From positions 1,789,001 through 1,853,000 of the forward strand of contig JAQFVV010006337.1 in the NCBI GenBank assembly GCA_028023455.1: DNA of 64,000 nt, read 5' to 3'. The position numbers and the translations under genes were made by a program. Origin of the DNA: Epiperipatus broadwayi. Taxonomy: Eukaryota; Onychophora; Udeonychophora; Euonychophora; Peripatidae. This document shows, piece by piece, positions 12,901 through 23,898 of this stretch (within the stretch, counting starts at the first letter, position 1; the number at the start of each line of letters is the position of its first letter). The notes beneath the pieces are model-generated. The model saw only the letters and a list, made by a program, of their open reading frames with translations, was not told the origin of the DNA and did no database searches.

Positions 12901-15310
12901 ATTGATGAAACTGCTAGTAAAAATAAAATTGGTGAAGACCAGTAATAAGTAACATTGTAAAGTAAAGAATTATCTCAGGTAAGTGATGTTATATAATATT
13001 TTATTAAGAATTTAAAAAATAATGTAATGCATTAAAAATATAAGTTTAAAATTTAACTTCCGAGATTTAAAATTTGTGATAAAATAAGAATTTAAAAAAA
13101 ATGTTGAAATTTGGTATTTTTTAAAATTGATAATTATATTTTCTCTGCCTCATGGGAATTTCTTGATATTTGCTCTTTCTAAACATAAATATAATTTTAT
13201 TATTAATGTGTTAAAGCTGAAAATTAGTGTACAATTTATATCTCAGACTAATTCTCTAAAATCTAATGTAGTGGCTTTTATGACTGATGTATGTTCAATC
13301 TTATTTCAGTCTTAACCATTTGACTTCACATCTTATTCATTCAATGGCTTCAATAAAAATTAATTAGAATTGCTGCATTTTATCTTCATAATTGTCACAT
13401 CGCTGCTTTACAATCTGGCACCTAGTTAATTTGTTTAGAATCCAATATCAGTCTTTAGTAAGTGCCAAATCATGTTTTAAAAGTCTACTAACATGTCATC
13501 TGATAATATACAGAATTTTCAAAAGAACTTTAAATGTATCCAAATCACTATTTCACTTGCTTATTTCAATATCTAGTAGACAAAATGTTTTTATGCATAT
13601 TTAATCCAACAATGATTTGATTATACAAAGTAAACTCTATAGTATCACATGCAGTAAGTCTAATGTATTTTTAAAATATTATAAACCATCCTTAAATAAT
13701 GTTATCATGCTTTTATTTTACAATGATAAAGGTCCAAATCTCAATTCCAAAGAATAAATAGGGTAAAATAATGGCTCTATCTACAACTCACTTAGTGGTA
13801 ATAAGTTATATCACTGTGATGAAATACCCCCCCCCCTTGTTGTTTGCACACTGGAGTCTATGTTGAACTGCAAGAAATCTATGTCTGACATCCTTAAGTT
13901 GATAACTATCCAAGCTAAAAAATGCTGAAGACTTTCTTCTGTCAATGGATGATAAAGAAAGTCTTTATATATATATACAAATAAAATTATATATATGTTG
14001 CAAATAATAAAATAAAGAATATAATTTAATACTTATAAATAATATTCAGATAGTTTTATAAACTTAAAAACTGAAAAAATTTTTAGACTACCCTCTCCTA
14101 TTTAATTTTTTTTTTTTAATTTCATATATATATTGTCAAACAAAATTAATAAAGTATCCTGCTTACAACAAATAAGTAGAAAATAATTTTTACAAATTTT
14201 ATTTTAAAAAATCATACTTTTAAAATCAAAATAATTATTTAATTTTTTTTCCTATATATATAACTAAATTAACATATCAGAAATACTTTATTCTTATTTA
14301 TTTTAAATAATTTCACAACATATAAATTAAAATAATGCTACTATTATTATTTTTTCCATTTAACTATTTCAATGTCAAGTTCGAAGTCTTTTTTTTTTTT
14401 TTTTACAAATAAATTACCTTACAACCCTATTAGCAATCAATTATGAGCAAATGAAGTAAATGATCATACACCCAACAATTTTTAAATTTCAAAACCAAAA
14501 TAAATAAATGCAAAACTACTTATTTTGTTTTCTTCAATAAAAACTGACACCTTAGTATCTCTTATGCTTTAATGTATTTTCAAAATTCATTTACTATTTT
14601 TAAAGACACATTTTTATTTTATTTTTGCTAATCAATTAAATATTCTTGAAAGATCGTTTATAAAAAAAAAAAAAGAACTTCAGTTCAAAATAATAGTATC
14701 CAGCAAATGCATGAAGTAAATCACTCAAATTCTAGTTTAAAAAAATTACAACAAAACTTGATATTAAAATCTATATTTGTTGGTGATATATATTATAATG
14801 GTATGGATATAGTTGGGCATATGGGAGATGACAATTATCATCATTCCCAAATATAAAAGAAGCATGAGAGAATCGGCATAGAATAAAATAAGTAATTATA
14901 ATAATAATAAGTTATATCACCAGCATTAAGCAAGAATAATTAATAGGCATCCTTTGTGAATGGATCTAAAAGAGATTCATTATCAAGATATAAGCTAATA
15001 ATCTAGTCAATGCCAAACATATGGTATAATATAAAAACAATCATCTGCAAGCACACACTGAAGTGCTAAACTATTTATTATAATTACAAAAAAAATGGAA
15101 TCCTGTTACATTCTGATCATCATCAATACTCTGGCCATATAGTACTATGAATGTACAAACCATTTATAAATTAATTTTAAATCTGTATACATAAAAAAGG
15201 ATTTTAAAGGTGATCTTTATCTTTGCACTATCCAGAACTATCTGGATGTGCAAACACAAACATATACCCCATATATATTATATTTAATGTTTTCATGGTT
15301 GTATAATGTA
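6911..15310. other. AT-rich intergenic DNA, no gene established
   Basis: No transposase, RT or host protein was recognised on either strand. A frame at 7271-7546 starts in slightly less AT-rich sequence with several CpGs, but it resembles nothing I know. Two exon-like stretches (10764-10833 and 12861-12978) and a CCAAT/TATA-like pair (about 8259-8296) are discussed as findings. A 25-bp direct repeat occurs at 9116-9164. The stretch also holds many homopolymer tracts, including poly-C near 13829. Confidence 0.45.
9116..9164. repeat. 25-bp tandem repeat, two copies
   Basis: Two units of the form CCAAAyTGATACAATTATTT are directly adjacent with a period of 25 bp. Confidence 0.85.
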
Positions 15311-15585
15311 AAATAAATGATTTTTTGGATAAAACCGTGTATTATTTTGTATTACATACCGATATTTTGATGAACTAGCATCTGCCATTGTTAAAATAAA
15401 CTCTTGAAAGAAAATTTGTTTGATCTCAAATTGTAACATGACTGAGTGCGAGATGAAGCATGAGAATCAGTTTGAAATAGTTTAGTATTCACAATATGAG
15501 GTTTATCAATATGTATATTTCTCTTAGTTTTACCATGCATTAATTTAAAGTCAATGTTAGAGGACCTAAATAAAATAAGTAGTTT

Positions 15586-16530
15586 CTATATGGCTGTAAT
15601 ATGTTGTGCTTCATCAGCCCTATTTAAACCAGTAGGTATCTTTAATATTTCAATTGACTCTCATAGTTCTCAAATCATATCTCTCCAAATTAGCAAGCAT
15701 TTTTGCATTGTCAAAGCCAGATTTGTGACCAATTTCTAAAAAATGGGAAGTAAAAACTGATGTATTAATTTTTTGATTAAAAGCATTTTTATGTTTTTTA
15801 ATTCTGACATTTATTCATCTATTAGACTGACCTACATAGTTTCTTGAGCATGGCAAACTTGGAATTTCATAAACTCCTTGGTGTTCCAAAAATATTCTGT
15901 CTTTAAGTTTATGTAAAAAATCACCATTTTTTTTGCCAGTAGAAAAAGTCGTCTTTATATTAAAACAAGATAGTCTTCTATTGATTTTATCAGTAACCCC
16001 TTTAATATAAGATAAAATTACTCTATTAAAAGATGAATTGTCAATTCTATCCCCTTTTTTCCTTTTAGTATCAAGTCTTACATATGATGTTTTTATTATA
16101 ATCATTAGAAAGTAGAATATTTTTTTATAAGTTCTACTTCTTGAGCAAGATGTTCTTTATCAAATAAATTATAAGCTCTAGTCAAAATATTTTTTGTTAC
16201 AGAAAAAAATTGAGCAGGATGATGATGAGAATTAAAATTAAGATATATGTTTGTATGGGTGGATTTTCTGTAAACTGATATTGATAATGTTTCATCACAT
16301 TTTCTTATAATTAAAACATCTAGAAAAGAAAGCGATCTGTTATTTCCCACTTTCATAGTAAATTTAATATTTGGATGCCAATTATTTATAAAAACAAAAA
16401 AAGAATTTATGTCATCAATGCCCTGAGTCCATATAACAAATGTATCATCTACATATCTAAGCCAAAAAGGTTTTTTAGTAGCTGTGTTGGCTCGATATTT
16501 AACCCAATGCTTACAACCATGGCCAGACAA
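15586..16530 (-). pseudogene. Penelope-like RT/GIY-YIG remnant, left copy
   Basis: The minus-strand frame from 16530 holds WLRYVDDTFVIW, the RT active-site motif (YVDD at 16444-16455). Then come NNWHPNIKFTM, SLSFLDVLI and SVYRKSTHTNIYLNF, typical of the Penelope RT palm-thumb. A second frame (16105-15815) continues with GVYEIPSLPC and NYVGQSNR, the GVY...YVG signature of the GIY-YIG endonuclease. A stop matching the right copy's C-terminus lies at 15586-15588. The RT and GIY-YIG parts sit in different frames, so the copy is broken. Upstream of the palm the sequence stops matching the family within about 40 bp, which marks a 5' truncation. Penelope elements use the linked endonuclease for target-primed integration; this copy cannot be active. 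Confidence 0.8.
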
Positions 16531-17767
16531 GATTCCATCAAGAATTAAAAATTCAAGTCATTTTATTTCTATAATTAAAAACTTAAAACTAACTAAAACT
16601 GATTTATTGGTTAGTTTTGATGTTTCTTCTATGTTTCACTAATATTCCTGTTAAAGAAGCATTATGTATAATAGCACAATATAATGATTTACCTGATTTT
16701 ATTATTCCATTAGTGAAGCATTGCCTTGAAAATACATTTTTTGTTCATAATTCTCAAAGGTTTAAAAAAATTAAAGAACTTTCCATGGGATCTCCACTGT
16801 CACCTGTAATTGCTGATCTTTTCATGGATAATTTGGAAAGTCAAATATTATGTACAACTACTAAAAAACATTCTTTTTGGCTTAGATATGTGGATGATAG
16901 ATTTGTTATATGGCCTCATGGCACTGATGCCTTAAATTATTTTCTTGTTTTTATAAATAATTGGCATCCAAATATTAAATTTACTATGGAAGTGAAAAAA
17001 AACAGATCAATTTCTTTTCTAGATATTTTAATTACAACAAAATGTGATGAAACATTATCAATATCAGTTTACAGAAAATCTACCAATACACACAGATATC
17101 TTAATTTTAATTCTCATCATCATCCTGCTCAAATTTTTTCTATAGCAAAAAAATCTTTTGACTAGAGCTTATAATTTATCTGATAAAGAACATCTTGCTC
17201 AAGAAATAGAACTTACAAAAAATATTCTACTTTCTAATGATTATAATAAAAACATCATATTTAATGCTTTACATAGCATTAATACTAAAAAGAAAAAAGA
17301 GGATAGAATTGACAATTCATCTTTTAATAAAGTAATTTTACCTTATATTAAAGGGGTTACTGATAAAATCAGTAGAAGACTATCTTGTTTTAATATAAAA
17401 ACTATTTTTTCTACTGGCAAAAAAATTGGTGAGTTTTTACATAAACCTAAACACAGAATATTTTTGGAACACCAAGGAGTTTATGAAATTCCATGTTTGC
17501 ACTGCTCAAGAATCTGTGTATGTCAATCTAATAGATGAATAAATGTCAGAATTAAGGAACATAAAAATGTGTTTAATCAAAAAATTAACACATCAGTTTT
17601 TAATTCCCATTTTCCAGAAATTGGTCACAAACCTGACTTTGACAATGCAAAAATGCTTGCTAATTTGGAGATATGATTTGAAAACCATGAGTGAGTCAAT
17701 TGAAATATTAAAGATACCTACTGGTTTAAATAGGGCTGATGAAGCTCAATGTATTCCAGCCATATAG
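16520..17767 (+). pseudogene. Penelope-like RT/GIY-YIG remnant, right copy
   Basis: In order I see a fingers segment with LLVSFDVSSM, a one-base frameshift near 16636, then FTNIPVKEAL, MGSPLSPVIA (RT motif B) and RYVDDRFVIW (motif C, 16887-16898). The thumb follows, then LEHQGVYEIP of GIY-YIG. The second Gly of that signature is lost (VCQSNR in place of VGQSNR). A stop follows at about 17536, but the same frame continues with VRIKEHKNVFNQ and GHKPDFDNAKMLANLEI, the family's GIY-YIG C-terminus. The probable original stop is at 17765-17767, after another frame change. Frameshifts near 16636 and 17158, plus several stops, make it non-functional. The N-terminal part of the RT is missing at the junction with the left copy. 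Confidence 0.82.
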
Positions 17768-18041
17768 AAAAACTCTCATTTTATCTGTCTTTTAATATTG
17801 ACTTTAAATTAATGGGTAGTAAGACAAAGAGAAATATACATTTTGATAAACTTCATATTCTGAATACTAAACTATTTCAAATTGATTCTCATGCTTCATC
17901 TCGCACTTAGTCACATTACAATTTGAGATCGAATAAATTTTCTTTCAAGAGTTTACCTTGACAATGGCGGATGCTAGTTCATCAAAATATTAGTATATAA
18001 TACAAAATAATACACGGTTTTACCCAAGAAATCATTTATTT

Positions 18042-20770
18042 ATAAATATAAATTATCCATTATTGCTCTAGAGCTAGGTCAAGATCATAAATATCATAGT
18101 GACTGTAAACAAGACAAAATATAAATGTATATGCTTAATCTACCTTAATTTCAATAGTCTTATAGGATTTATTTATGAATCTCTTAAAGCACAATGCTAT
18201 GATAAAAATCAGGTCACACACACTGCTAATTCATAGAATAGACGGTTGAGAAATGAAAGACATTAACACAAAAAAAATAATAATTTCAGGAATCATTATT
18301 TTTTAACAATTATTTAATAAGATTAACTAATGAATAATAGATACAAAAAATTCAGCAAAGACATAATAATATGACAATTCCAAATCTAACATTATTTTCT
18401 ATAAAATATATAACTTCATATAGCAAATAAGATTAACCTATGATTCTTATTACTATATTTAATTAACCTTTACTTTAACAAAGTTATTTATCTTTTTATG
18501 GATTAAAGCTGAAAAACAACATTTCACGATTAAAAATAAGGGATAATGAAAAATATTAAATTTAAGAAGGGTATAAAACAAATAGTTGCATGAATATTCA
18601 TTGTTCAAAATAAAATGCCTATAAACTAAAATAGATTAACAACATTTTGATGTTAAATAAAAAATTATATAAAGCAGAATAAGTAAAAAAATATTCAATA
18701 TTAATGTAAGATGAATATAAAAAACAATAAGCAAATAAGTAGTCAATATTAAAAATAAATGCAAAACAGAAAAAGTCAATTTCAACATACTCTGCTATTT
18801 TTTTTTTTTAAAAAAAAAAGATTATTCCGTTGTAATTTTAAACATCTTAGCACTGTGTAATTTTTTACATAAAAGTATTTACAAATTTGCTGTTGCTGCT
18901 GTTATACTACTGTTACTTATATAAAAAACATGTAAAGTTAATATGCATAAATTATTTGAGTGAGAAAAGCCATGTGCCATTTTATATCATCCTCATCATA
19001 CTTCCCATTACAACATATACATCCACAGAAAGAGTTAATAATATATACAAGATTCAATAAACAATAAATATTTGTTACTGAATTGTAGTCATTAAAAATA
19101 ATCATTTTTGAAAACTTGTTTATAATTTTTTTATATTTTTTTAAATTTAATTAAATTTATATATACATTTTATAAACCTATAGAATTATAATATAAATGT
19201 AGTTTCATTAATTCTAATAATGATAACTTAGATAAATGATGTCACAACATATTCCACCATAACCAATATTCTTTGAATGTTTTAGAGGAAATTATGTCAC
19301 TCACAATTTCTTTCAGTTTATCTTTTCATTGGCTTTGATTACTTGTCTTTTACATGTATATGCATTTAAATTCCCATCTTAAAAAATGGTTAGTTATTTA
19401 TGACATAGGATGAATAATTTTCATTATTATGACAATTAAAATATATTTTATACTTAATTATTTCATTTTGATTTTTATTAAAACAGAATCAGACTTAATA
19501 CAACTATAAATTTTATTTGCTTTTTAATTGTTTAATATTTAGTGAAAAAAAAAAAATTAATTAGCTCAAATGTCACAATTTTAAGACTATCATCAATAAA
19601 TAAGGCACTCTCTCATAAGATCTTCTATAATGAATGTAACTCTTTCCAGAAGATATCCTCTCATTTAACTTAATTGAAATATATGTATTTGGTCATAATA
19701 TATTCCATACTCACAACCTATAGGAAGCCAGTTAATTAGAATTTATTTGTTAATCACAGTATGCTTTTAAGTAGATCTTCTCCCCCCCCCTTCTTATTCA
19801 TTTTGTGACAGAAATGTTGCATATAAAATGGAATCTTGCTTAGTTTTATGTATTTAATGAACTGATGAAAAATTTAGTTGATGTTTACAATTACTTATTT
19901 CCTCTAAAAATCTTTTTTTTAAAAAAAAAAAAACAATGTCAGTGCAATACCAAAAATCTCACTAATAATTATATTTTTGAATTTTGTTTCTATTTCATTA
20001 TAAATATTCACATTTTGATATGTTGAATAAATACTGGATCTAGATTCTAACAATGTATTTTCCCCACAGTATAAATAAGTGACTCACAAGATCATTCTAC
20101 TAAAAAATGAAATTCACATTTATTTAAAAAAACAAACAAACAGTGGAGTAGTTTGATTTTGAGCAACACCGTCACTTAAAACAACTATTTAAATTGGAAA
20201 AAATACAAATTCAAAAATATAAATGTAAAAATACATATTAAATTAATATTGCTGCATATATTATATTGTCCTAAAAAAAAAGTTATAAATAAATTTATTA
20301 ACCATAAGAAAACTTTACTGACCATTGATTTAGCCAAATTATATTCAAAACATTTGCTTTCTTGCATTGAACTTTTAATTTCTTGACAATTCATTCTAAC
20401 TCCTACTTTCTGACTTATAATAACTAAAATCAATCTTTTAAATGTTATAAACAAATTTATGCTAATAAAATTTACTTCTGTTTTTCTATGTAAAATTTTT
20501 TGTTCTTATTCTGTTTGTCTGACATTATTATAATAATGAAGTCAAAGTTTTAAAAGCATAAATAAACTTACACCAATAAAAATCATTTTACTTTGCTTCA
20601 TTTGAAAATTATTTCATTTTTGATGAAGTTAATCAGCATTCTAATTCTGCTTTTTAAAAACTGTGAAATAATTTGCAGCCATGCATCCTATGACAGCCAG
20701 TAGCATTTATCTTAGCATTTGAGTTTGTTGAAACTTTTACAAATTTTCTGTTTGGATTTTTTTTCCCACA
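18042..20770. other. AT-rich intergenic DNA, no feature recognised
   Basis: Very AT-rich sequence with homopolymer tracts (poly-C near 19783, poly-A near 18820 and 19921). Neither strand gave a recognisable coding block. Confidence 0.5.
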
Positions 20771-20781
20771 ACAATATAAAT

Positions 20782-21039
20782 GTCATCAACTCCTGCCTTT
20801 CCTTGCATAGAAATACCATCTTCAACCTCCAAGAATCCATAGAAACAGGGGTCTTTGCAGCTATTAGACTGTCATTTTTTCTCATCTATGCTCTCTGGTT
20901 GCTCCGATGTGCCATCATCCTTGACCAGAGAGTACATTCAGTCAATCAAAAGCTCTTGGACCTAATTCACACTCTCAAAACCCGAGATACCAAACTAGCC
21001 CCAACTCCACTCCTCACAGACACTTGGGCAATCCTCTAA
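20782..21039 (+). pseudogene. C-terminal end of LINE ORF2 (truncated)
   Basis: The last ~85 codons of a LINE ORF2 follow the integration point in an open frame, ending at TAA 21037-21039. The segment reads ETGVFAAIRLSFFLIYALWL, then LLRC, RVHSVNQKLLDLIH, TRDTKLAPTPLLTDTW. The minus-strand LINE at 62.9 kb has the same pattern: QTGIFSHIRYSVFLTFAVWL, TRC, then ARDQLLAPELLYKETW. The shared layout is TGxFxxIRxSxFL, WLxRC, RDxxLAP, TW, and it lies downstream of a CxxC...HxxxxC zinc motif in the longer copy. The open frame upstream of 20782 is flanking DNA. The fragment has no RT and cannot be autonomous. The role of this terminal domain is unknown to me. Confidence 0.75.
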
Positions 21040-21253
21040 CTCCCATCCTCTCAGCCTCTGTCATAGGACTCAATCACAAAGATATGCTTTTCTAACCAGC
21101 CTGAACTAGACACCATTTCCCCTATCCACTTCCCATTCCCTTTTTACATCTATCCTCCCCCTCTTACCATTTTGTTCCTGAAATTTCATTTGTTTCACTG
21201 TATCTGTTTTTTTTTTTTTTATGAATAAACATCTCATCACTGAGAAAAAAAAA
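20782..21253 (+). mobile_element. 5'-truncated LINE insertion with 11-bp target-site duplication
   Basis: This 472-bp insertion is much less AT-rich than its surroundings. It ends in AATAAA (21224-21229) and a poly-A tail (from 21245). The 11-mer ACAATATAAAT lies immediately before it (20771-20781) and after its tail (21254-21264), the hallmark of target-primed LINE integration. The coding part is open to its stop and the duplication is perfect, both signs of a young insertion. Its coding end matches the C-terminus of the LINE at 62.9-64.0 kb. Confidence 0.85.
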
Positions 21254-21264
21254 ACAATATAAAT

Positions 21265-22213
21265 CAGTTGTCTATCTGATTTTCAAGATTATGGCTAAAA
21301 TTATTATATTTATGCAGTAGAATTAAACAAATTAAGTACAATACATTTTCATTATTAAAGATACAAAGAAAAAATATTTGTTGTACAATTTATTAATAGT
21401 AGAGGTCTTCACGATAGAAGACTTCATTGTATTTCATTTCCAACCATTCTTCCTTTTAAATATGTAATAAATATATAAATAAATAATTACAATAGTATTT
21501 TTTTACTTTTTTTTCTCTTTCTATTTTCTATATAGATTTATAATTTATCTCTTCCAGAAATATACCATGAACTTTCAAGAAAGTATATTTATTTTTTATA
21601 AATAAAAAAAGGACATTATTCAGTTAATGAACTATGAAATAATAATTTCATTTAGCTACTGTTCTATTCTAATGGTTTATTATTTTCTTAGCCTTTTGAT
21701 TATAAACATCTATATACAACATATATTTACAACTTTGATTAAAATTTGTGAATTTGAACTCATCTATTGGATAAATTTATACTGAAACAATTTCCAAAAA
21801 AATCTATAGACATTCAATGCAATCATCATCAGTTACATAATATCCACTTACTCCAACTATAAAAGCATCACTGTTAGCCACTGAAATGTTGTGTGTGCTT
21901 CAAAAAAAGAAATCACAGATGAAATTGGGAAATCTAAAAATTGTACTGCCATAGTCAATTTAATAGTGTGAAAAATTTTCATTAAGGGACTAATATACAT
22001 GAAAATCCAATGTGGCAGGTAAAGAAATATGAACTTGAAAGATAAGTAAAATATAATTTTGGTGTGATAACTCTTTTTTTTATTTTATTTAAGAGGTAAA
22101 AAAGAAAAATTAATCCAAAAAAAGATAAGGGCTAAGCATGCATGTATATTAAATCAATGATCATATTAACACTTCACAGTAACCAAATAATAGTTAATTA
22201 ATCAAAAACCAAT
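21265..22213. other. AT-rich intergenic DNA, nothing recognised
   Basis: No coding block or repeat boundary was identified between the LINE insertion and the pogo-like element. Confidence 0.5.
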
Positions 22214-22534
22214 TACACCTGGGCCTCATTTTATGCAGTAGATAGGTTCCTCAGAAAATGTGCACAAAAGAAATCGCACAAAAATAGACTTAATTTAACT
22301 TGAAAAATGGGGGAAACGTACTGTAATTTTCAAAAATCACGTAAAAGCAAAGCAACAATCTAAAATTACTTTAAAATTCGCATAAAAAAATAAGAAAACA
22401 AAATATGACTGATAAAAAATTTCAAATTTGAAAAAAAATTGATACTACAAGACAAACTTTTTTTACTTTTTTTATTAACCATAGTATTTAATTTTATTCA
22501 AAACAATATATTTTTATGCATAATTTACAGTATT

Positions 22535-22765
22535 TTACATTTGTTCATACATGTACAGTATTTTAATCATTATCGCTATTTGACGATATGCAGGTTCGTT
22601 TGTGAAATAGTAAGACATCATATTTGTCACAAGAAGAAATACAACTAGTGCCAACTTCATTTTTTTAATTGCTCTTATAGTGAACTTGCACAAACTAAAA
22701 TGTTTTCCAATCGCGGTTGATCCTTCCATTTCGCTAAGCGATCTAAAATTGAAATTTGTTTCCAA
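22535..22765 (-). pseudogene. pogo/Tigger transposase HTH remnant
   Basis: The minus-strand frame contains SLSEMEGSTAIGKHFSLCKF followed by TIRAIKKMK. This matches the Tigger/jerky-type psq helix-turn-helix pattern, in which a GxSTAxGRHF segment leads into a recognition helix ESTIRxIKKNE. The DDE catalytic domain is not visible, so this is only the DNA-binding start of the transposase. Its orientation implies the element's 5' end is at the right terminus (about 23585). After the HTH the frame degenerates into hydrophobic sequence unlike the family. Confidence 0.65.
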
Positions 22766-23353
22766 AGAAATTCATTTTCTTGGGTGTTTTTCCCTCTCCA
22801 TCAGGGTAAACTATAAGTTTAAAATAAAAATAAGGACTTATAATAATAAAAAGACACCTATTCACCACTGTTGGCCAAAATTTAATTAAAACTAACAATT
22901 AAAAATTAAATTCTCATTTTGGTCTTAACTTTTAATTTTCAATTCCATTTAAAAATCAAATTTCATTACTTCACATCACATTAATTTCAGATCACATTAC
23001 ATAATTTTTAAATTGATAATTACAATTAAAAATTAGATTTTAACTTTTAATTGTCAAATTTAATTGTGCCCACCGCTGTTACTCATCTTTTAAAAATTAA
23101 CTTGTGGACACTTAATAATTAATTGATTATGTACTCTTTTTTTAAAAAAAGTAAAAATAGAATGTGATTTAAAATGCAAAAACAACAACATGCATAGTAT
23201 AGACATCTATAATGTTTGAACAGATTTACATTATAATCTTGTAAAATTTAATGTGTGTATATAAAATGGGAAAATCCTGATTTTAAGTGAATTATGAACT
23301 TCTTCATTGCATAAAATATATTACAGTACTATTATAAAGTACTGAAAATATTG

Positions 23354-23481
23354 AAATTATTAGATGGAAGTCGAACTCTGATAATGCACTATTACTTTAA
23401 ATATGTTGTGTGAGTGTGCAAAATTTATAATATTTAAAGTAATAATGAATTATCGGAGCTCGACTTCTGATCTAATAATTT
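23354..23481. repeat. Foldback (palindromic) repeat nested in pogo-like element
   Basis: Arms at 23354-23404 and 23430-23481 are inverted copies, for example AGTCGAACTCTGATAAT at the left and the complement of AGTCGAGCTCCGATAAT at the right, with a ~25-bp spacer. It may be a small MITE that inserted into the pogo-like element, or a subterminal hairpin of that element. Confidence 0.8.
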
Positions 23482-23587
23482 TTATTGCATAAAAGAAAAC
23501 CGCATACAAAGATATTAAGAAGCAACATGAATCGCATAACTTCAAAAATGCATTAAAATAATCTGCATAAAATGATACCCAGGTGTA

Positions 23588-23890
23588 TTTCTTTTACTTT
23601 CCTAACCTCTAGACCACATTTATTGAGGATTATTAGCTGCCTATCATTATGGATGCCTTTTTATGTGGAGGGGGGAGTAAAATTATGTATGCATGTATAC
23701 AATTTAATACTTAAGTTAATTACTTTAATCATTTTATAAAAATTATCAAACATTTTATAAATTTGTTAAATACAATAATACTATTAAATTCATCATCTTT
23801 TCATAGCTCAATTACAAGTGACATTTCATTTTTTTATGACAACCCTCCCCCTTATTTAAAATATCTCATATAGATCAAATTAAAATTATT
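23588..23890. other. Short AT-rich spacer between two transposons
   Basis: Nothing recognised between the pogo-like and hAT elements. Confidence 0.5.
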
Positions 23891-23898
23891 GCTTAGCT

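Larger units (their letters stand above)
15311..18041. mobile_element. Head-to-head pair of Penelope-like elements (large inverted repeat)
   Basis: Two Penelope-like retroelement copies diverge from an axis near 16.48-16.53 kb. The left copy reads on the minus strand and the right one on the plus strand, each coding for an RT followed by a GIY-YIG domain. Their 3' non-coding tails form the outer ends and match as inverted repeats. For example, ACCGTGTATTATTTTGTATTA at 15334 reappears reverse-complemented near 18000-18020, and the match reaches 15311 on the left and 18041 on the right. The left copy is 5'-truncated just upstream of its YVDD motif, and the right copy starts further upstream within the RT fingers. 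Arm identity is about 85-90% by eye, so this is unlikely to be a fresh local duplication. No target duplication was evident. Confidence 0.8.
22216..23585 (-). mobile_element. pogo/Tigger-like DNA transposon, internally deleted
   Basis: The ends are inverted: CACCTGGGCCTCATTTTATG at the left and the complement of CACCTGGGTATCATTTTATG at the right. TA flanks both sides (22214-22215 and 23586-23587), the target duplication of the Tc1/mariner/pogo superfamily. CATTTTATG close to the end resembles the CGTTTTATTG-type termini of mammalian Tigger elements. At 1370 bp it is shorter than an autonomous Tigger of about 2.4-2.8 kb. A minus-strand remnant of the helix-turn-helix DNA-binding domain remains inside, and a second palindromic sequence sits near the right end. 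Confidence 0.78.

Noticed and set aside
17735-17790. Possible hammerhead ribozyme core (CTGATGA ... GAAA) at the Penelope tail
   Set aside because: Penelope elements can carry hammerheads, but I found no pairing stem II, and the CTGATGA here is part of the conserved coding C-terminus.
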